From WVYX01 sp039587315 (lineage in GTDB: Bacteria; Gemmatimonadota; Gemmatimonadetes; Gemmatimonadales; GWC2-71-9), in NCBI GenBank assembly GCA_039587315.1, contig JBDHIS010000015.1, forward strand, positions 1 to 64,000: a DNA stretch of 64,000 nt, given 5' to 3'. The first letter of the stretch is position 1. Each line of letters starts with the position of its first letter. Position numbers and translations under genes: made by a program. Below the pieces are notes generated by a model, which saw only the letters and a list, made by a program, of their open reading frames with translations, was not told where the DNA came from and ran no database searches. Of this stretch, positions 42,858 through 51,541 are shown one piece after another.

Positions 42858-44268
42858 GGCTCACCTCCGCCAATCCGGCGATGTAGTCCACGATCTCTTG
42901 TTGCTGCGGAAGAACACCGCCGTAGTGCTGCACCCGGTCTATGGGCGGGTGAGAGCTCATGCCCGCGTGACTGAGCGCCAAGCGCAGTTCGTCTTCGAGT
43001 TGGCCTGCGCCCGCCTCGACCACGATCAACCCGCGCTTGCCCTCGAGCAGCGGGAGCAGCGCGTCGATCGGGAACGGCCACAGAGTTATGGGCCTGAACA
43101 GCCCTACATTGATCCCGCGCTCGCGCAGCGATTGAACGGCACCCTTCGTCATCCGGGCGGGTGTATTGCAGGCGATGACCAGCCAATCGGCATCCTCGCA
43201 GTGGAACGACTCCGATCGCTGCTCCTGCCGACTCATCTGCTGGTACTTGTCGTTCAGGTGAATGTTGTGCTTTTCGAGGTCCGGCTCGTTGAGCAAGATC
43301 GATGTATGGAGGTTGCCGCGGTGTGCGGCATCTCCATAGACGGCCCACTCGGGGAGGCCCGGCTGAACCAGAGACTCGGGAAGTGAGACGCGGCCGGTGA
43401 CCTGGCCCAGGTATCCGTCGCCAACGATCACGACCGGGTTCCTGTACCGGAACGCCAGGTCGAACGCCTCCATCGTGAGATCAAGCATCTCCTGCGGGTT
43501 GGACGGCGCCAGCACCAGCGCGTGTGTGTTGCCGTGCCCCAGTCCGCGGCACGCCAATTTGATGTCGCCCTGCTCGGGCCCGATGTTGCCGAGTCCGGGG
43601 CCTCCCCGCATGACGTTGATGAACACGCCGGGGATCTCGGCGCCGATCATGTAGGAGACGGCTTCGAGCATGAGGCTGAACCCCGGTGACGATGTGAACG
43701 TCATGCATCGGAGTCCGGCGCCGCCACAGCCGTACATCATGTTGGCCGTCGCGACCTCGCTCACGGCCTGTACGAAGACTCCGTTCAACTCCGGCAGCAG
43801 CTTGGCCATCAGCTCCGCGCCCTCTGTCGAGGGGGTGATCGGATAGCCAAAGAAATGTCTGCAACCGGCCAGCAGGGCTCCTACCGCCGCCGCGTGGTTT
43901 CCCTTCAGTACTAGCGGCTCCAGCTTCGGCATGGGGACGCGCCGGTCGGGAATCGCCTCGGCCGCGGCCGTGGTCGCCGACCGGGGGCCGAACACCGAGT
44001 AGGGGTCTGTAACCACCATGTCGATGCCGTCGGCCTCGGGCGGAGTGGCCATCAGGCCATACGGCTCCGGACAGGCGCTGTAGCACAACCCGCATCCGTT
44101 GCACACCTCCATGTCGACCCTGATGGGCGTGAACCCGGTCATCGGGTCGATCTCATCGCCCAGCTCGATACAGTGCTTGGGGCATGCATCTATGCAGCGC
44201 CCGCACGCCTTGCAGAACTGGGGGAAGAGGAACGGCTTGGGTCTGACCTTGGTCTTCGTAGTCACCAT
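42850..44268 (-). CDS. 2-oxoacid:ferredoxin oxidoreductase, fused delta-alpha subunit
   Basis: A 472-residue protein. An N-terminal 2x[4Fe-4S] ferredoxin (δ) domain has C19-x2-C22-x2-C25-x3-C29P and C56-x2-C59-x2-C62-x3-C66P. A long α-domain follows: KGNHAAAVGALLAGCRHFFGYPITPSTE (substrate side), VSEVATANMMYGCGGAGLRCMTFTSSPGFSLM, MRGGPGLGNIGPEQGDI. This δα arrangement with a βγ partner makes a two-polypeptide enzyme. The gene starts 31 bases after the acyl-CoA synthetase gene. Together they would convert a 2-oxoacid to acyl-CoA and then to acid plus ATP. Confidence 0.88.
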   Translation of the reverse strand: MVTTKTKVRPKPFLFPQFCKACGRCIDACPKHCIELGDEIDPMTGFTPIRVDMEVCNGCGLCYSACPEPYGLMATPPEADGIDMVVTDPYSVFGPRSATTAAAEAIPDRRVPMPKLEPLVLKGNHAAAVGALLAGCRHFFGYPITPSTEGAELMAKLLPELNGVFVQAVSEVATANMMYGCGGAGLRCMTFTSSPGFSLMLEAVSYMIGAEIPGVFINVMRGGPGLGNIGPEQGDIKLACRGLGHGNTHALVLAPSNPQEMLDLTMEAFDLAFRYRNPVVIVGDGYLGQVTGRVSLPESLVQPGLPEWAVYGDAAHRGNLHTSILLNEPDLEKHNIHLNDKYQQMSRQEQRSESFHCEDADWLVIACNTPARMTKGAVQSLRERGINVGLFRPITLWPFPIDALLPLLEGKRGLIVVEAGAGQLEDELRLALSHAGMSSHPPIDRVQHYGGVLPQQQEIVDYIAGLAEVSHG

Positions 44269-44299
44269 GTGATCCGATCCAGGTCGCGGTCGCGAGACA

Positions 44300-46546
44300 T
44301 CACTTCTTCAAACCTAGTCGATTGTGGGTGTAGGTCTCAAATAGGCGCACCGCTCGGTCGGCGGTGCGGAACGTCGGAATGTGCTCGTCCTCGAGGAGCT
44401 CGGCCATCGCATCGTACTTCGGTCCGGCGTCCACGACGGCGACCCACGGCTTGGGACTCTCCCTCCGGATGCCGGCCAGGCGGCCGGCGATAGAGGCCGC
44501 GTCGCCCACGTCCTCCCCGTGGCCCTCGCCGGCCGCGAGGGTGTTGAGTGCGCCGGTGTGCGGAACGCATCCGACTACTGCGACGTCCACGTTGTCGTCC
44601 CACAGCACGGCACGCACCGCATCCTCGTACGGCGCGTCGTCCATGATCGGAGTGAGATCGACGGGGTTCCGGACTTCGATGACTCGCTCGAGACGGCGCC
44701 GGGCCAGGATCTCGGCGAGCACGGCGGTCGTGGCGCTCTCGAACCGAGGCAGGGTGAACCGTCCCAGGTTGTCCGCGATGGCCACACACTCGAAGCCCGC
44801 GTTGGTGATCGCGCCGAGTCTGCTCCCGCTGGGCTCCCTGTCGCGCAGGAAGCAGGACAGGCGTACGAGGTCCTCGAAGTCGGCGAGGGTGTCCGCCACG
44901 AGCACGCCGGCCTGGCGTGCGAGCTCCCGCAGGACCGCGTAGTCGCCGGCAACCGCGGCCGTGTGGGAGGCGGTCGCCAGTGCGCCGGCGTCCGTGCGCC
45001 CGCCTCCGTACAGCACCACCGAGCGGCCGCTCTCAACGATCCGGGCGGCTGACTCGAGCCAACGCCGGCCGTCGAGCGGCCGGAATCCCTCGATGTAACA
45101 GGCGACCACCTCGACCCCCGGGTCGTCCTCGAAGTGGTTCAGGTAGTCGCCGACCGTGAGGTCGATCTGGTTCCCAACCGAGATGACGTAGCGCGGGTTG
45201 AGACGGGCGAGCTTGCTCGAGCGCGCCACCGCGAAGGCGCCGCTCTGCGAGACGAGCGCCAGGGGGCTGGGCTCGCTTCGCGGCCAACTCAGCTTGTGTC
45301 CCGGAATGAACATCGTGTCGTAACGGCCGGGAACGGACCGCACACCGAGGCAGTTGCCGCCGTTGATCAGCGGACCGTCCCACGAGCCCCCGCGCGCTCC
45401 CTCGAGCGCGCGCTCGACGCGCTGGGCGAGCGGCTCCGTGCCGCTCCTCTCACCCAACCCACCGGGAATGACGATCACGCACTCCGCCTTCTCGCCATCG
45501 ATGATCTGCTCGATCGCCGCGGGCGTCTGCTCCGCGGCGATGCTCAGGACGAGGAGATCCACCCGCTCGGGGAGCGCAGCGATGTTGGGGTAACAAGCCA
45601 CCCCTCCGATGGCGTCGGCGTTAGGCTTCACGATCGCGATCTGTTCTCGCGGGAAGCCCTCGCGCAGCATGTTGCCGAGGATCACCCGTCCCGGGTTGGT
45701 GCCCTCCGATACCCCGATCAGCGCAACGGAGCTGGGCTTGAGCAGGCGGCCGAGCTTCTCGAGCGGCCGCGCAGCACGGGGCTCGGCGCTGTCCCGACGG
45801 AGCGTCACCAGAACGTCCAGCGCCACGGGTCCGTCGTCGGTGAGGGCAAGCGGGTTGATCTCGAACTCCGCCAGCAGCGCGGATTCGGGCTGCGCCGCGA
45901 ACTCGAGCATGCGCTTGGCCAGCGCGTGAAGCCGCTCGGGCGGGAGCCGCACCCTGGCCCCGCGCGCGGCCCCGGTAACGAGCGGTCCCACCAGCGTGCG
46001 CTCGAGCGCCGCCGAGATGGCTGCGGGCGGAGCCAAGCCCGGCGCCAGGATGGCGACGTCGCTCCCCGGAGCGAGGTGCCGCGCGAGCTGCTCAGCGTGG
46101 ATCCCTCCGGCGCCGATGGTCACCACGGGTCCGAATTCGTCGGTCCAGCGCAGTCCAACGAGGAGCTCTGCCCCAAGGGCGTCATTGTGCGGCACGAACT
46201 CGCTGACGGTGAATCCGGAGACGGCCTCGCTGCCGACCCGCTGCAGAATGGTCTCGATCGCGTGACCAACGGCGGAGCGATCGTGCGGCACCACCTCGAT
46301 ACCGCCGACGTCCGTCTTATGGAGGATCTGTGGTGAAGCGACCTTCACTACGAGGCGGTCGCCGGGCAGGTCGTCCAGGGAGGTCGCGCGCGCCTCATCG
46401 GCGCCCTGCACGAAGCGGTGGGCCGGCACCCGGAAGCCCAGCGCCCCAGCGAGCGCGAAGCCCTCAGTGTCCAACAGGACGGAGCGGCCCTCGGCATGGG
46501 CTTGCTCCAGAATCCCGGCGACGTCTCCATCTACGACCGCACGCAC
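44300..46546 (-). CDS. ADP-forming acyl-CoA synthetase, beta-alpha fused
   Basis: A 748-residue enzyme of the NDP-forming acetyl/acyl-CoA synthetase family, which makes ATP from acyl-CoA. Residues 1-230 form the ATP-grasp (β) part: EGRSVLLDTEGFALAGALGF, VKVASPQILHKTDVGGIEV, EFEINPLAL. The α part follows: a CoA-binding Rossmann domain (SSVALIGVSEGTNPGRV), ligase domains (SQSGAFAVARSSKL, SVGNQIDLTVGDYL) and ATASHTAAVAGDYAV with the likely phospho-His. The order β then α is the reverse of Pat and archaeal fused forms. The start was set at GTG 46546 behind GGGAGGG, because the ATP-grasp domain begins there; the open frame upstream is antisense of the HD-GYP region. Confidence 0.85.
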   Translation of the reverse strand: MRAVVDGDVAGILEQAHAEGRSVLLDTEGFALAGALGFRVPAHRFVQGADEARATSLDDLPGDRLVVKVASPQILHKTDVGGIEVVPHDRSAVGHAIETILQRVGSEAVSGFTVSEFVPHNDALGAELLVGLRWTDEFGPVVTIGAGGIHAEQLARHLAPGSDVAILAPGLAPPAAISAALERTLVGPLVTGAARGARVRLPPERLHALAKRMLEFAAQPESALLAEFEINPLALTDDGPVALDVLVTLRRDSAEPRAARPLEKLGRLLKPSSVALIGVSEGTNPGRVILGNMLREGFPREQIAIVKPNADAIGGVACYPNIAALPERVDLLVLSIAAEQTPAAIEQIIDGEKAECVIVIPGGLGERSGTEPLAQRVERALEGARGGSWDGPLINGGNCLGVRSVPGRYDTMFIPGHKLSWPRSEPSPLALVSQSGAFAVARSSKLARLNPRYVISVGNQIDLTVGDYLNHFEDDPGVEVVACYIEGFRPLDGRRWLESAARIVESGRSVVLYGGGRTDAGALATASHTAAVAGDYAVLRELARQAGVLVADTLADFEDLVRLSCFLRDREPSGSRLGAITNAGFECVAIADNLGRFTLPRFESATTAVLAEILARRRLERVIEVRNPVDLTPIMDDAPYEDAVRAVLWDDNVDVAVVGCVPHTGALNTLAAGEGHGEDVGDAASIAGRLAGIRRESPKPWVAVVDAGPKYDAMAELLEDEHIPTFRTADRAVRLFETYTHNRLGLKK

Positions 46547-46665
46547 CAGCAGAAGCCCTCCCGCCCGCTGGCGGGCTGTGGGGGGTAGAACTGGGCGGTA
46601 CTCGACCGCGCACCCTGCCGCCAGGAAGATCGCCGGGGGCGCGGTAATCCCGTTATGAAAGCTTA

Positions 46666-47643
46666 TTAAGGTGTTCTTAGAAAGGCACTTGCGGGCCTGA
46701 GGCGGCCTCCCTCGGGACGCCCCGGTGGCGCCCGAGGGCCCACCACATCGGGGGGCGGGGCGCGGGTCTCCTGGGACGGTCTGCGCAGGCGGCGTCCCGA
46801 GCCTCGGGGGAGCCGCGCGACCGGGTAGATGGCGGCGAGGGCCAGCCACGCCATGAGGGGCCAGCCGGCCCAGCCGCTCGGGGACCGGACGTTGGGGAAC
46901 AGGTGCGGGGCCTGACGCAGAACTGCCAGCAGCGCCCGAACGCACCTCGTGTCCAGCTGTGCGCCCGCCACCCGGTCCAGCTCGCGCACGACCACGCGAA
47001 GCGATTGAGAGGACCGGTAGGGGCGGGCGGTGGTCATCGCGTCGAATGTGTCTGCCACCGCTATGATGCGGGCGGCGAGAGGGATCTCGGCTCCCTGGAG
47101 GCCGTCCGGGAAGCCCAGCCCGTCCATGCGCTCGTGGTGCCAGCGCACCGCGGCCAACACTCGGGGGTGGTCTTTGAGCAGGGGCCTGAGGATCTGCTCG
47201 CCGATCACGGTGTGCCACTGGACCGTGCGGCGCTCGTCGTCCGTGAGCGGGCCGTCTTTGCTCAGCACTCCGTCCGGCACCCCGATCTTCCCGACATCGT
47301 GCAGCTGCGCCGCGAGTCGGATCTCGTCCACTTCGGTCTGGCACAGCCCGAGCTCGTGGGCTATGACGCTGGCATAGCCGCTCACCCGCTGCGAGTGGCT
47401 GCGGGTATACGCGTCCTTCGCCTGAAGCGCCTCGGCGACCGATCCCACCGCGTTCGCGAACAGCTGCTCGGCCGCTGCCGGAACCTCCCCAGCGGCGGGC
47501 GCCAGCCCCGCCTCAGCCACCTGCCCTTCGGCTGGGCCGGAATGACCCACCCCCCCCCGCCCGGAGCCGAGGCGCGTGGAACATATCGGCTCGCCGGTGA
47601 CGGTCGGCACAGCGCCTATGGGGGTTTGGGTTGCAAGCTTCAC
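46666..47643 (-). CDS. HD-GYP domain protein (putative c-di-GMP phosphodiesterase) with C-terminal membrane segment
   Basis: A 325-residue protein. An unstructured N-terminus (about 55 residues) is followed by a full HD-GYP domain at about 57-230: AYTRSHSQRVSGYA, LHDVGKIGVPD (H115-D116), QWHTVIGEQIL, and HHERMDGLGFPD (169-180; GFP in place of GYP), then DTFDAMTTARPYR. All metal ligands are present, so c-di-GMP hydrolysis is likely. After it comes one hydrophobic helix (WPLMAWLALAAIYPVA) and an Arg/Pro-rich tail of about 50 residues. No receiver domain. The start is taken as GTG 47643 with GGAGG at 7 bases; a TTG at 47682 is an alternative. It is divergent from the sigma-54 activator. Confidence 0.82.
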   Translation of the reverse strand: MKLATQTPIGAVPTVTGEPICSTRLGSGRGGVGHSGPAEGQVAEAGLAPAAGEVPAAAEQLFANAVGSVAEALQAKDAYTRSHSQRVSGYASVIAHELGLCQTEVDEIRLAAQLHDVGKIGVPDGVLSKDGPLTDDERRTVQWHTVIGEQILRPLLKDHPRVLAAVRWHHERMDGLGFPDGLQGAEIPLAARIIAVADTFDAMTTARPYRSSQSLRVVVRELDRVAGAQLDTRCVRALLAVLRQAPHLFPNVRSPSGWAGWPLMAWLALAAIYPVARLPRGSGRRLRRPSQETRAPPPDVVGPRAPPGRPEGGRLRPASAFLRTP

Positions 47644-47911
47644 CTGGCGTCCTCCGCTGGGTGGTCCTGCGTGCGCCGCCAATGCGGCGGCACCCTGTAA
47701 GACTGCAACCGCGGGGCCGTTTTGTCGTATCGCTGTAAGTGATTGCCATGTAAGTGCTTGGGCGTTTCACCCAAGCTGGGCGGCATGGTACGATTCGTGC
47801 TTGATGGGTCAAATGGTACCACCTGAGGAAAGTGTGACGCTTCCGGCCGAACCCCGCACGTGGCGCAAGCGAGGCGCTGGCGACCAGGCACCGGACTCCA
47901 AGGAGGCCGCG

Positions 47912-49243
47912 GTGGCGCTCATGGTCGTGCGGCTATCGGAGTCGTTCTCTGACCTGTGGGCCCAGTTGGCGGAGGATCTGGGAGCCGCCCTCAGGGTGTT
48001 GTCACAGGACGACGCCGTGATGGTGGGGTCCGAGGTGGCCGCCGTCGTACTCGCGGCCGGCGGGGCCGAGCGAGCCGCACTCGACTGGTTGGACGGGCAC
48101 GAGCCCCCGCCCTCGATTCCCACCCTGGCCGTCGGGTCCGATCCCGGACGCCGAATCGCCACGCGTTTGGTGAAACACGGCGCCACCGACTACTTCGCTC
48201 TTCCCGAAGACGTAGAGATCCTGCGCAACGCGGTGACCTCCGCCGTAGAGCGGCACGGCAAAACGCTGCGCCGCGCCGCGGTCGGCGCGGGGGAGGAGCG
48301 TTCCCGTGCGTTTGCCGCGATCGTGGGTGAGAGCCCGGCCATCAAGGCGGTCCTCGCTCGGGCGGCCCGGGTCCTGCCTCACGCGGACGCCACCGCGTTG
48401 GTCGTGGGCGAGACCGGGACGGGTAAGGAGCTCCTCGCGCGCGCGATCCATCAGGGCGGCCCGAGGCGGCGCGCGCCGTTCGTGGCCGTCAACTGCTCGG
48501 CTTTGCCGACGCATCTCATTGAATCGGAGCTGTTCGGCCACGAGCGGGGAGCGTTCACGGATGCTCACGCGGCGAAGCCCGGCCTGTTCGAGGTGGCGGA
48601 TGGTGGCACGCTGTTCCTGGACGAGATCGGCACTCTGCCAGTGGAGTTGCAGGCGAAGCTGCTCCGCGTGCTCGAGGACAAGCACGTGCGCCGGGTCGGC
48701 GGCACCAAGTCTCGCGGTCTCAACGTGCGCATCATCGCGGCCACGAACGACAAGCTGGAGGACGCGGTGCAGGAGGGGAGGTTCCGCCAGGACCTGTTCT
48801 TCCGGCTCAGCGTCATAACGCTGGCCCTACCGCCGCTGCGTGACCGGGCCGAGGACGTGCTGATCATCGCCGAGGTGCTGCTGGTCCGGATGGCCAAGGA
48901 GCACGATCTCCCGCTGCCCGGGCTGGGGGCCGACGGACGCGCGGCCCTCCTGGGCTATCATTGGCCGGGGAACGTTCGCGAGCTGAAGAACGCGGTCGAG
49001 CGGGCGCTGCTGCTCTCGCCGCCGGGCGAGCTCAGTCTCCCCGAGCTGGTGCCGGTATCGACCGCGGAACACGCCGTCGCCGGGCCGCTGCCGTTCCCGG
49101 CCCGGCTGGACGACATCACGGCGGCTGCGGCCCACGCGACGCTGGAGCTGTGCGGTGGGAACCGGAGCGAGGCGGCCAGGCGGCTAGGCATCTCGCGCCG
49201 GCGTCTGCGCAGGCTGCTCGATCTGGAGGCCGATTCCGCCTGA
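47912..49243 (+). CDS. Sigma-54-type transcriptional activator with degenerate receiver domain
   Basis: A 443-residue AAA+ enhancer-binding protein. Residues 1-110 look like a receiver fold without the Asp/Lys set (DDAVMVGSEVAAVVLAAGG). The AAA+ domain has Walker A GETGTGKE (166-173), ESELFGHERGAFTDA (213-218 is GAFTDA where sigma-54 activators usually have GAFTGA), GGTLFLDEIG, and the arginine finger in FRQDLFFRL. A Fis-type helix-turn-helix ends it (GGNRSEAARRLGISRRRLRRLL). GTG 47912 with AGGAGG at 5 bases is preferred; ATG 47804 would add 36 disordered residues but has no Shine-Dalgarno. Targets are unknown. Confidence 0.82.
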   Translation: MALMVVRLSESFSDLWAQLAEDLGAALRVLSQDDAVMVGSEVAAVVLAAGGAERAALDWLDGHEPPPSIPTLAVGSDPGRRIATRLVKHGATDYFALPEDVEILRNAVTSAVERHGKTLRRAAVGAGEERSRAFAAIVGESPAIKAVLARAARVLPHADATALVVGETGTGKELLARAIHQGGPRRRAPFVAVNCSALPTHLIESELFGHERGAFTDAHAAKPGLFEVADGGTLFLDEIGTLPVELQAKLLRVLEDKHVRRVGGTKSRGLNVRIIAATNDKLEDAVQEGRFRQDLFFRLSVITLALPPLRDRAEDVLIIAEVLLVRMAKEHDLPLPGLGADGRAALLGYHWPGNVRELKNAVERALLLSPPGELSLPELVPVSTAEHAVAGPLPFPARLDDITAAAAHATLELCGGNRSEAARRLGISRRRLRRLLDLEADSA

Positions 49244-49457
49244 TTCTGGTACGGTCCGCTCCGGGATGGTTCAAACCGACCCAGCTCGACCCTCAAACTG
49301 CTCTCCCATAACTCCCAGTGAATCAATGAGTTAGCACGCAGGACTCCGAGGCACGGTCCCTGCGATGCTCTCATGGCGGATGCGACTGGCTCAAGCCCCG
49401 AGCGCCCACGGAGCACGAGTCTCTCGATTCTGGCCTTTGAGAGTGAGGGAGGACGCT

Positions 49458-50195
49458 ATGTCACGACGGACGCTGTTGATCGCGCTTGGCGCGGGCGTGG
49501 TCGCCGCGGCCTGTACCGACGCCACCGGCCCACCGCTGGATGACGCCCCGTCTCCGTATCAGGAACAGGTCGAAGAGCTCGTAGTGCCCGACGGAGCACT
49601 GCCGGGCTTGCGATGGACGACCGAAAAGGGAGTCGGGGCATTTGCGATTCTCCCCGCACCGGACGACGAGGGTCCGGGCGAGGAGTTGCCGGTCAGCATC
49701 ACTCCCTCTCCCGAGGCGGGGCCGCCGCAGCTGGATCGGTATGAGGTGAGCTTTTGGGCAGTTCGGGGGAAGCGGCGCTCCATCCAGATCAACTACGAGA
49801 CGGAGGACGGGCTGAGCCCCTTCCTGCGACTTACGATCCCGCGCCGGGCGCTCCACCGCCGGCCGGACGGAAGTCGAATCGAGTGGGGGGAAGCAGTCCT
49901 CATCACAGTAATCGTGGACCGGACCCGGCTCCGAGTGGAGCTGGAACCGGACGGGATCCAGTTCAGTCGTTGGATTCCTGCGCGGCTGAAGATCTGGTAC
50001 GGCGGAGCCGATTGGGACTTCAATGGCGACGGTGTGGTGGATGAGAGGGATGACGAGGCGGAGCGCCGGCTCAGGATGTGGACCCAGGAGGAGGACGGGG
50101 GCCCCTGGCGTTCGATGCGTGGCTGGCACTCGCGGCGCGGCAAGTGGCTCCTGGTCAAGCTGTACCACTTCACCGGGTACGAGGTCTCCACCTAA
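49458..50195 (+). CDS. Lipoprotein with an EF-hand/dockerin-like loop
   Basis: A 245-residue exported lipoprotein of unknown function. The signal peptide ends in a lipobox (VAAAC, C19). A Pro/Asp-rich linker leads to a β-sandwich-like domain (YEVSFWAVRGKRRSIQINYE, FLRLTIPRRAL), and near residue 188 to a calcium-loop sequence DFNGDGVVDERDDEAE like a single EF-hand or dockerin half. The Shine-Dalgarno GAGGGAGGA is excellent. The TPR gene starts 3 bases after its stop, so the two are co-transcribed. Nothing recognisable lies in the 214-base gap upstream. Confidence 0.72.
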   Translation: MSRRTLLIALGAGVVAAACTDATGPPLDDAPSPYQEQVEELVVPDGALPGLRWTTEKGVGAFAILPAPDDEGPGEELPVSITPSPEAGPPQLDRYEVSFWAVRGKRRSIQINYETEDGLSPFLRLTIPRRALHRRPDGSRIEWGEAVLITVIVDRTRLRVELEPDGIQFSRWIPARLKIWYGGADWDFNGDGVVDERDDEAERRLRMWTQEEDGGPWRSMRGWHSRRGKWLLVKLYHFTGYEVST

Positions 50196-50197
50196 CC

Positions 50198-51199
50198 ATG
50201 GACGCGCGAGAGTCATTGGCGATGCTGAACAGGGTGCAGGAGCTTGCCGACGCCGGCCAGCACGCCGGCGTGGTCGCCTTCCTCTCGGAGCGGCCGGAGC
50301 AGGACGTGGGGAGCTCGCCCACGCTCGCGCTGCTGCGCGGGATCGCCCACTATCGGCTGGGCAGTGCGGACGAGGCGGAGCGGTGGGTGAAGCTCGCCTT
50401 GGAGCTGTCGAGGGAGCGTGGCGACAAGGCCGTCGAAGCGCGTGCCCTCAACGCCTCCGGGGCGATCGAGCTGGACACGGGCCGGATCGATGAGGCGGCG
50501 GCACATTTCATGGAGGCGCTCTCGGAAGCGAAGATCGAGGGGGATCACGCGACCGTGGGCCGCTGCTCCAACAACCTCGGTATCATCGCAAACATGCGGG
50601 GGGACTACGGCCGGGCCGTGGGCTCGTATACGATGGCTCTGGCCGCTTTCCAACAGGCCGATCTCCATTGGGGCATCGCTCAGGTGATGCACAACATGGC
50701 CATCACCTACCGCGACCAGGGAGATCTCGCGAAGGCCCTGAGCACGGCCGACGACGCCGTCGAGGAGGCTCGGGAAGCAGGGAACCTGCGCCTGGCCGCT
50801 GCGACCCGTGCCGGGCGCGCCGAGGTGCGCTTGCTCTCGGGGGACGCGGAGTTTGCCAGGCGCGAGGTCGAGCGCGTCCTCGAGTCGGAGGGGAGCCTCG
50901 GGAACGTGGTTGGCGAGGCCGAGGACCTCAGGGTCCTGGCGGGAGCGCGGGCTGCGCTCGGTGAGACCGACGAGGCGGAGAAGCTGCTGCGCGAAGTGGC
51001 CCAGCGGGCGGAATCCCTCGAGCGGCCCCACCTGGCGGCGCAGGCCGAGCGTGACCTGGCCCGGCTGCTTCAGCGGCTGGGGCGCACCGGCGAGGCCCAG
51101 GAGCTCGCGCGCAAGGCGCGGGTCCGCTTCGAGCGGCTGGGGGCCGCCGCCGAAGTCCAGAAACTGGACGAGTTCCTGAGCGACACGGCGTCCGGCTGA
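50198..51199 (+). CDS. Tetratricopeptide-repeat protein
   Basis: A 333-residue soluble helical protein made of about seven TPR units from residue 30 to 320. The recurring pattern is seen in LLRGIAHYRLGSADEAERWVKLALEL, ARALNASGAIELDTGRIDEAAAHFMEAL, CSNNLGIIANMRGDYGRAVGSYTMAL, HNMAITYRDQGDLAKALSTADDAVEEA and RDLARLLQRLGRTGEAQELARKA. The N-terminus is cytosolic, with no signal. It should be a protein-binding scaffold, and its partner is unknown. Translational coupling to the lipoprotein gene (3-base gap) hints at joint use, although the two would lie on opposite sides of the membrane. Confidence 0.85.
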   Translation: MDARESLAMLNRVQELADAGQHAGVVAFLSERPEQDVGSSPTLALLRGIAHYRLGSADEAERWVKLALELSRERGDKAVEARALNASGAIELDTGRIDEAAAHFMEALSEAKIEGDHATVGRCSNNLGIIANMRGDYGRAVGSYTMALAAFQQADLHWGIAQVMHNMAITYRDQGDLAKALSTADDAVEEAREAGNLRLAAATRAGRAEVRLLSGDAEFARREVERVLESEGSLGNVVGEAEDLRVLAGARAALGETDEAEKLLREVAQRAESLERPHLAAQAERDLARLLQRLGRTGEAQELARKARVRFERLGAAAEVQKLDEFLSDTASG

Positions 51200-51541
51200 G
51201 GCCGGGCGCCTTTCTCTAGCGGGCCACTAGGCGGGACATCCCACCGATCGGCGTCCCGGACGCCGGCAGTGTCGTCACCCAACCAAGGACGCCAGCAGCA
51301 CCGAGATTGCCCCGTGCACTCACACCGCGGGGTGTGGTGTTGCAACTGCTGCCCTCCGGTTAGAATCCAACTGTGCCGGTGCCGATGGGCGCCGGCCATC
51401 CCGTTGGGACGGGCCTCCGGCGATATTTGGACGGCCGTCACGCGGCCCGGATCACTCCGGGCCGCTATGCGGTAGGCGTCTTCCTGGACGCCGCCCAGCG
51501 GCACACAACAACCGAACATTCGGGGACAGGGAGCGGCTTGT
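51200..51541. other. 342-base intergenic region before the metabolic cluster
   Basis: No gene is supported here. A small hairpin (CACACC/GGTGTG, 51323-51336) and a TAGAAT box (51361-51366) that could be a -10 element are the only features I see; no -35 at normal spacing goes with it. The promoter of the cluster beginning at 51542 is probably in this stretch. Confidence 0.4.

Noticed and set aside
46547..47344. Upstream extension of the ADP-forming acyl-CoA synthetase frame by 266 codons
   Set aside because: The extra protein is Arg/Pro-rich, overlaps the HD-GYP gene on the same strand in another frame, and precedes the natural start of the ATP-grasp domain.
49262..49290. GGTTCAAACC resembling a tRNA T-loop
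   Set aside because: No acceptor, D or anticodon arms can be folded around it.
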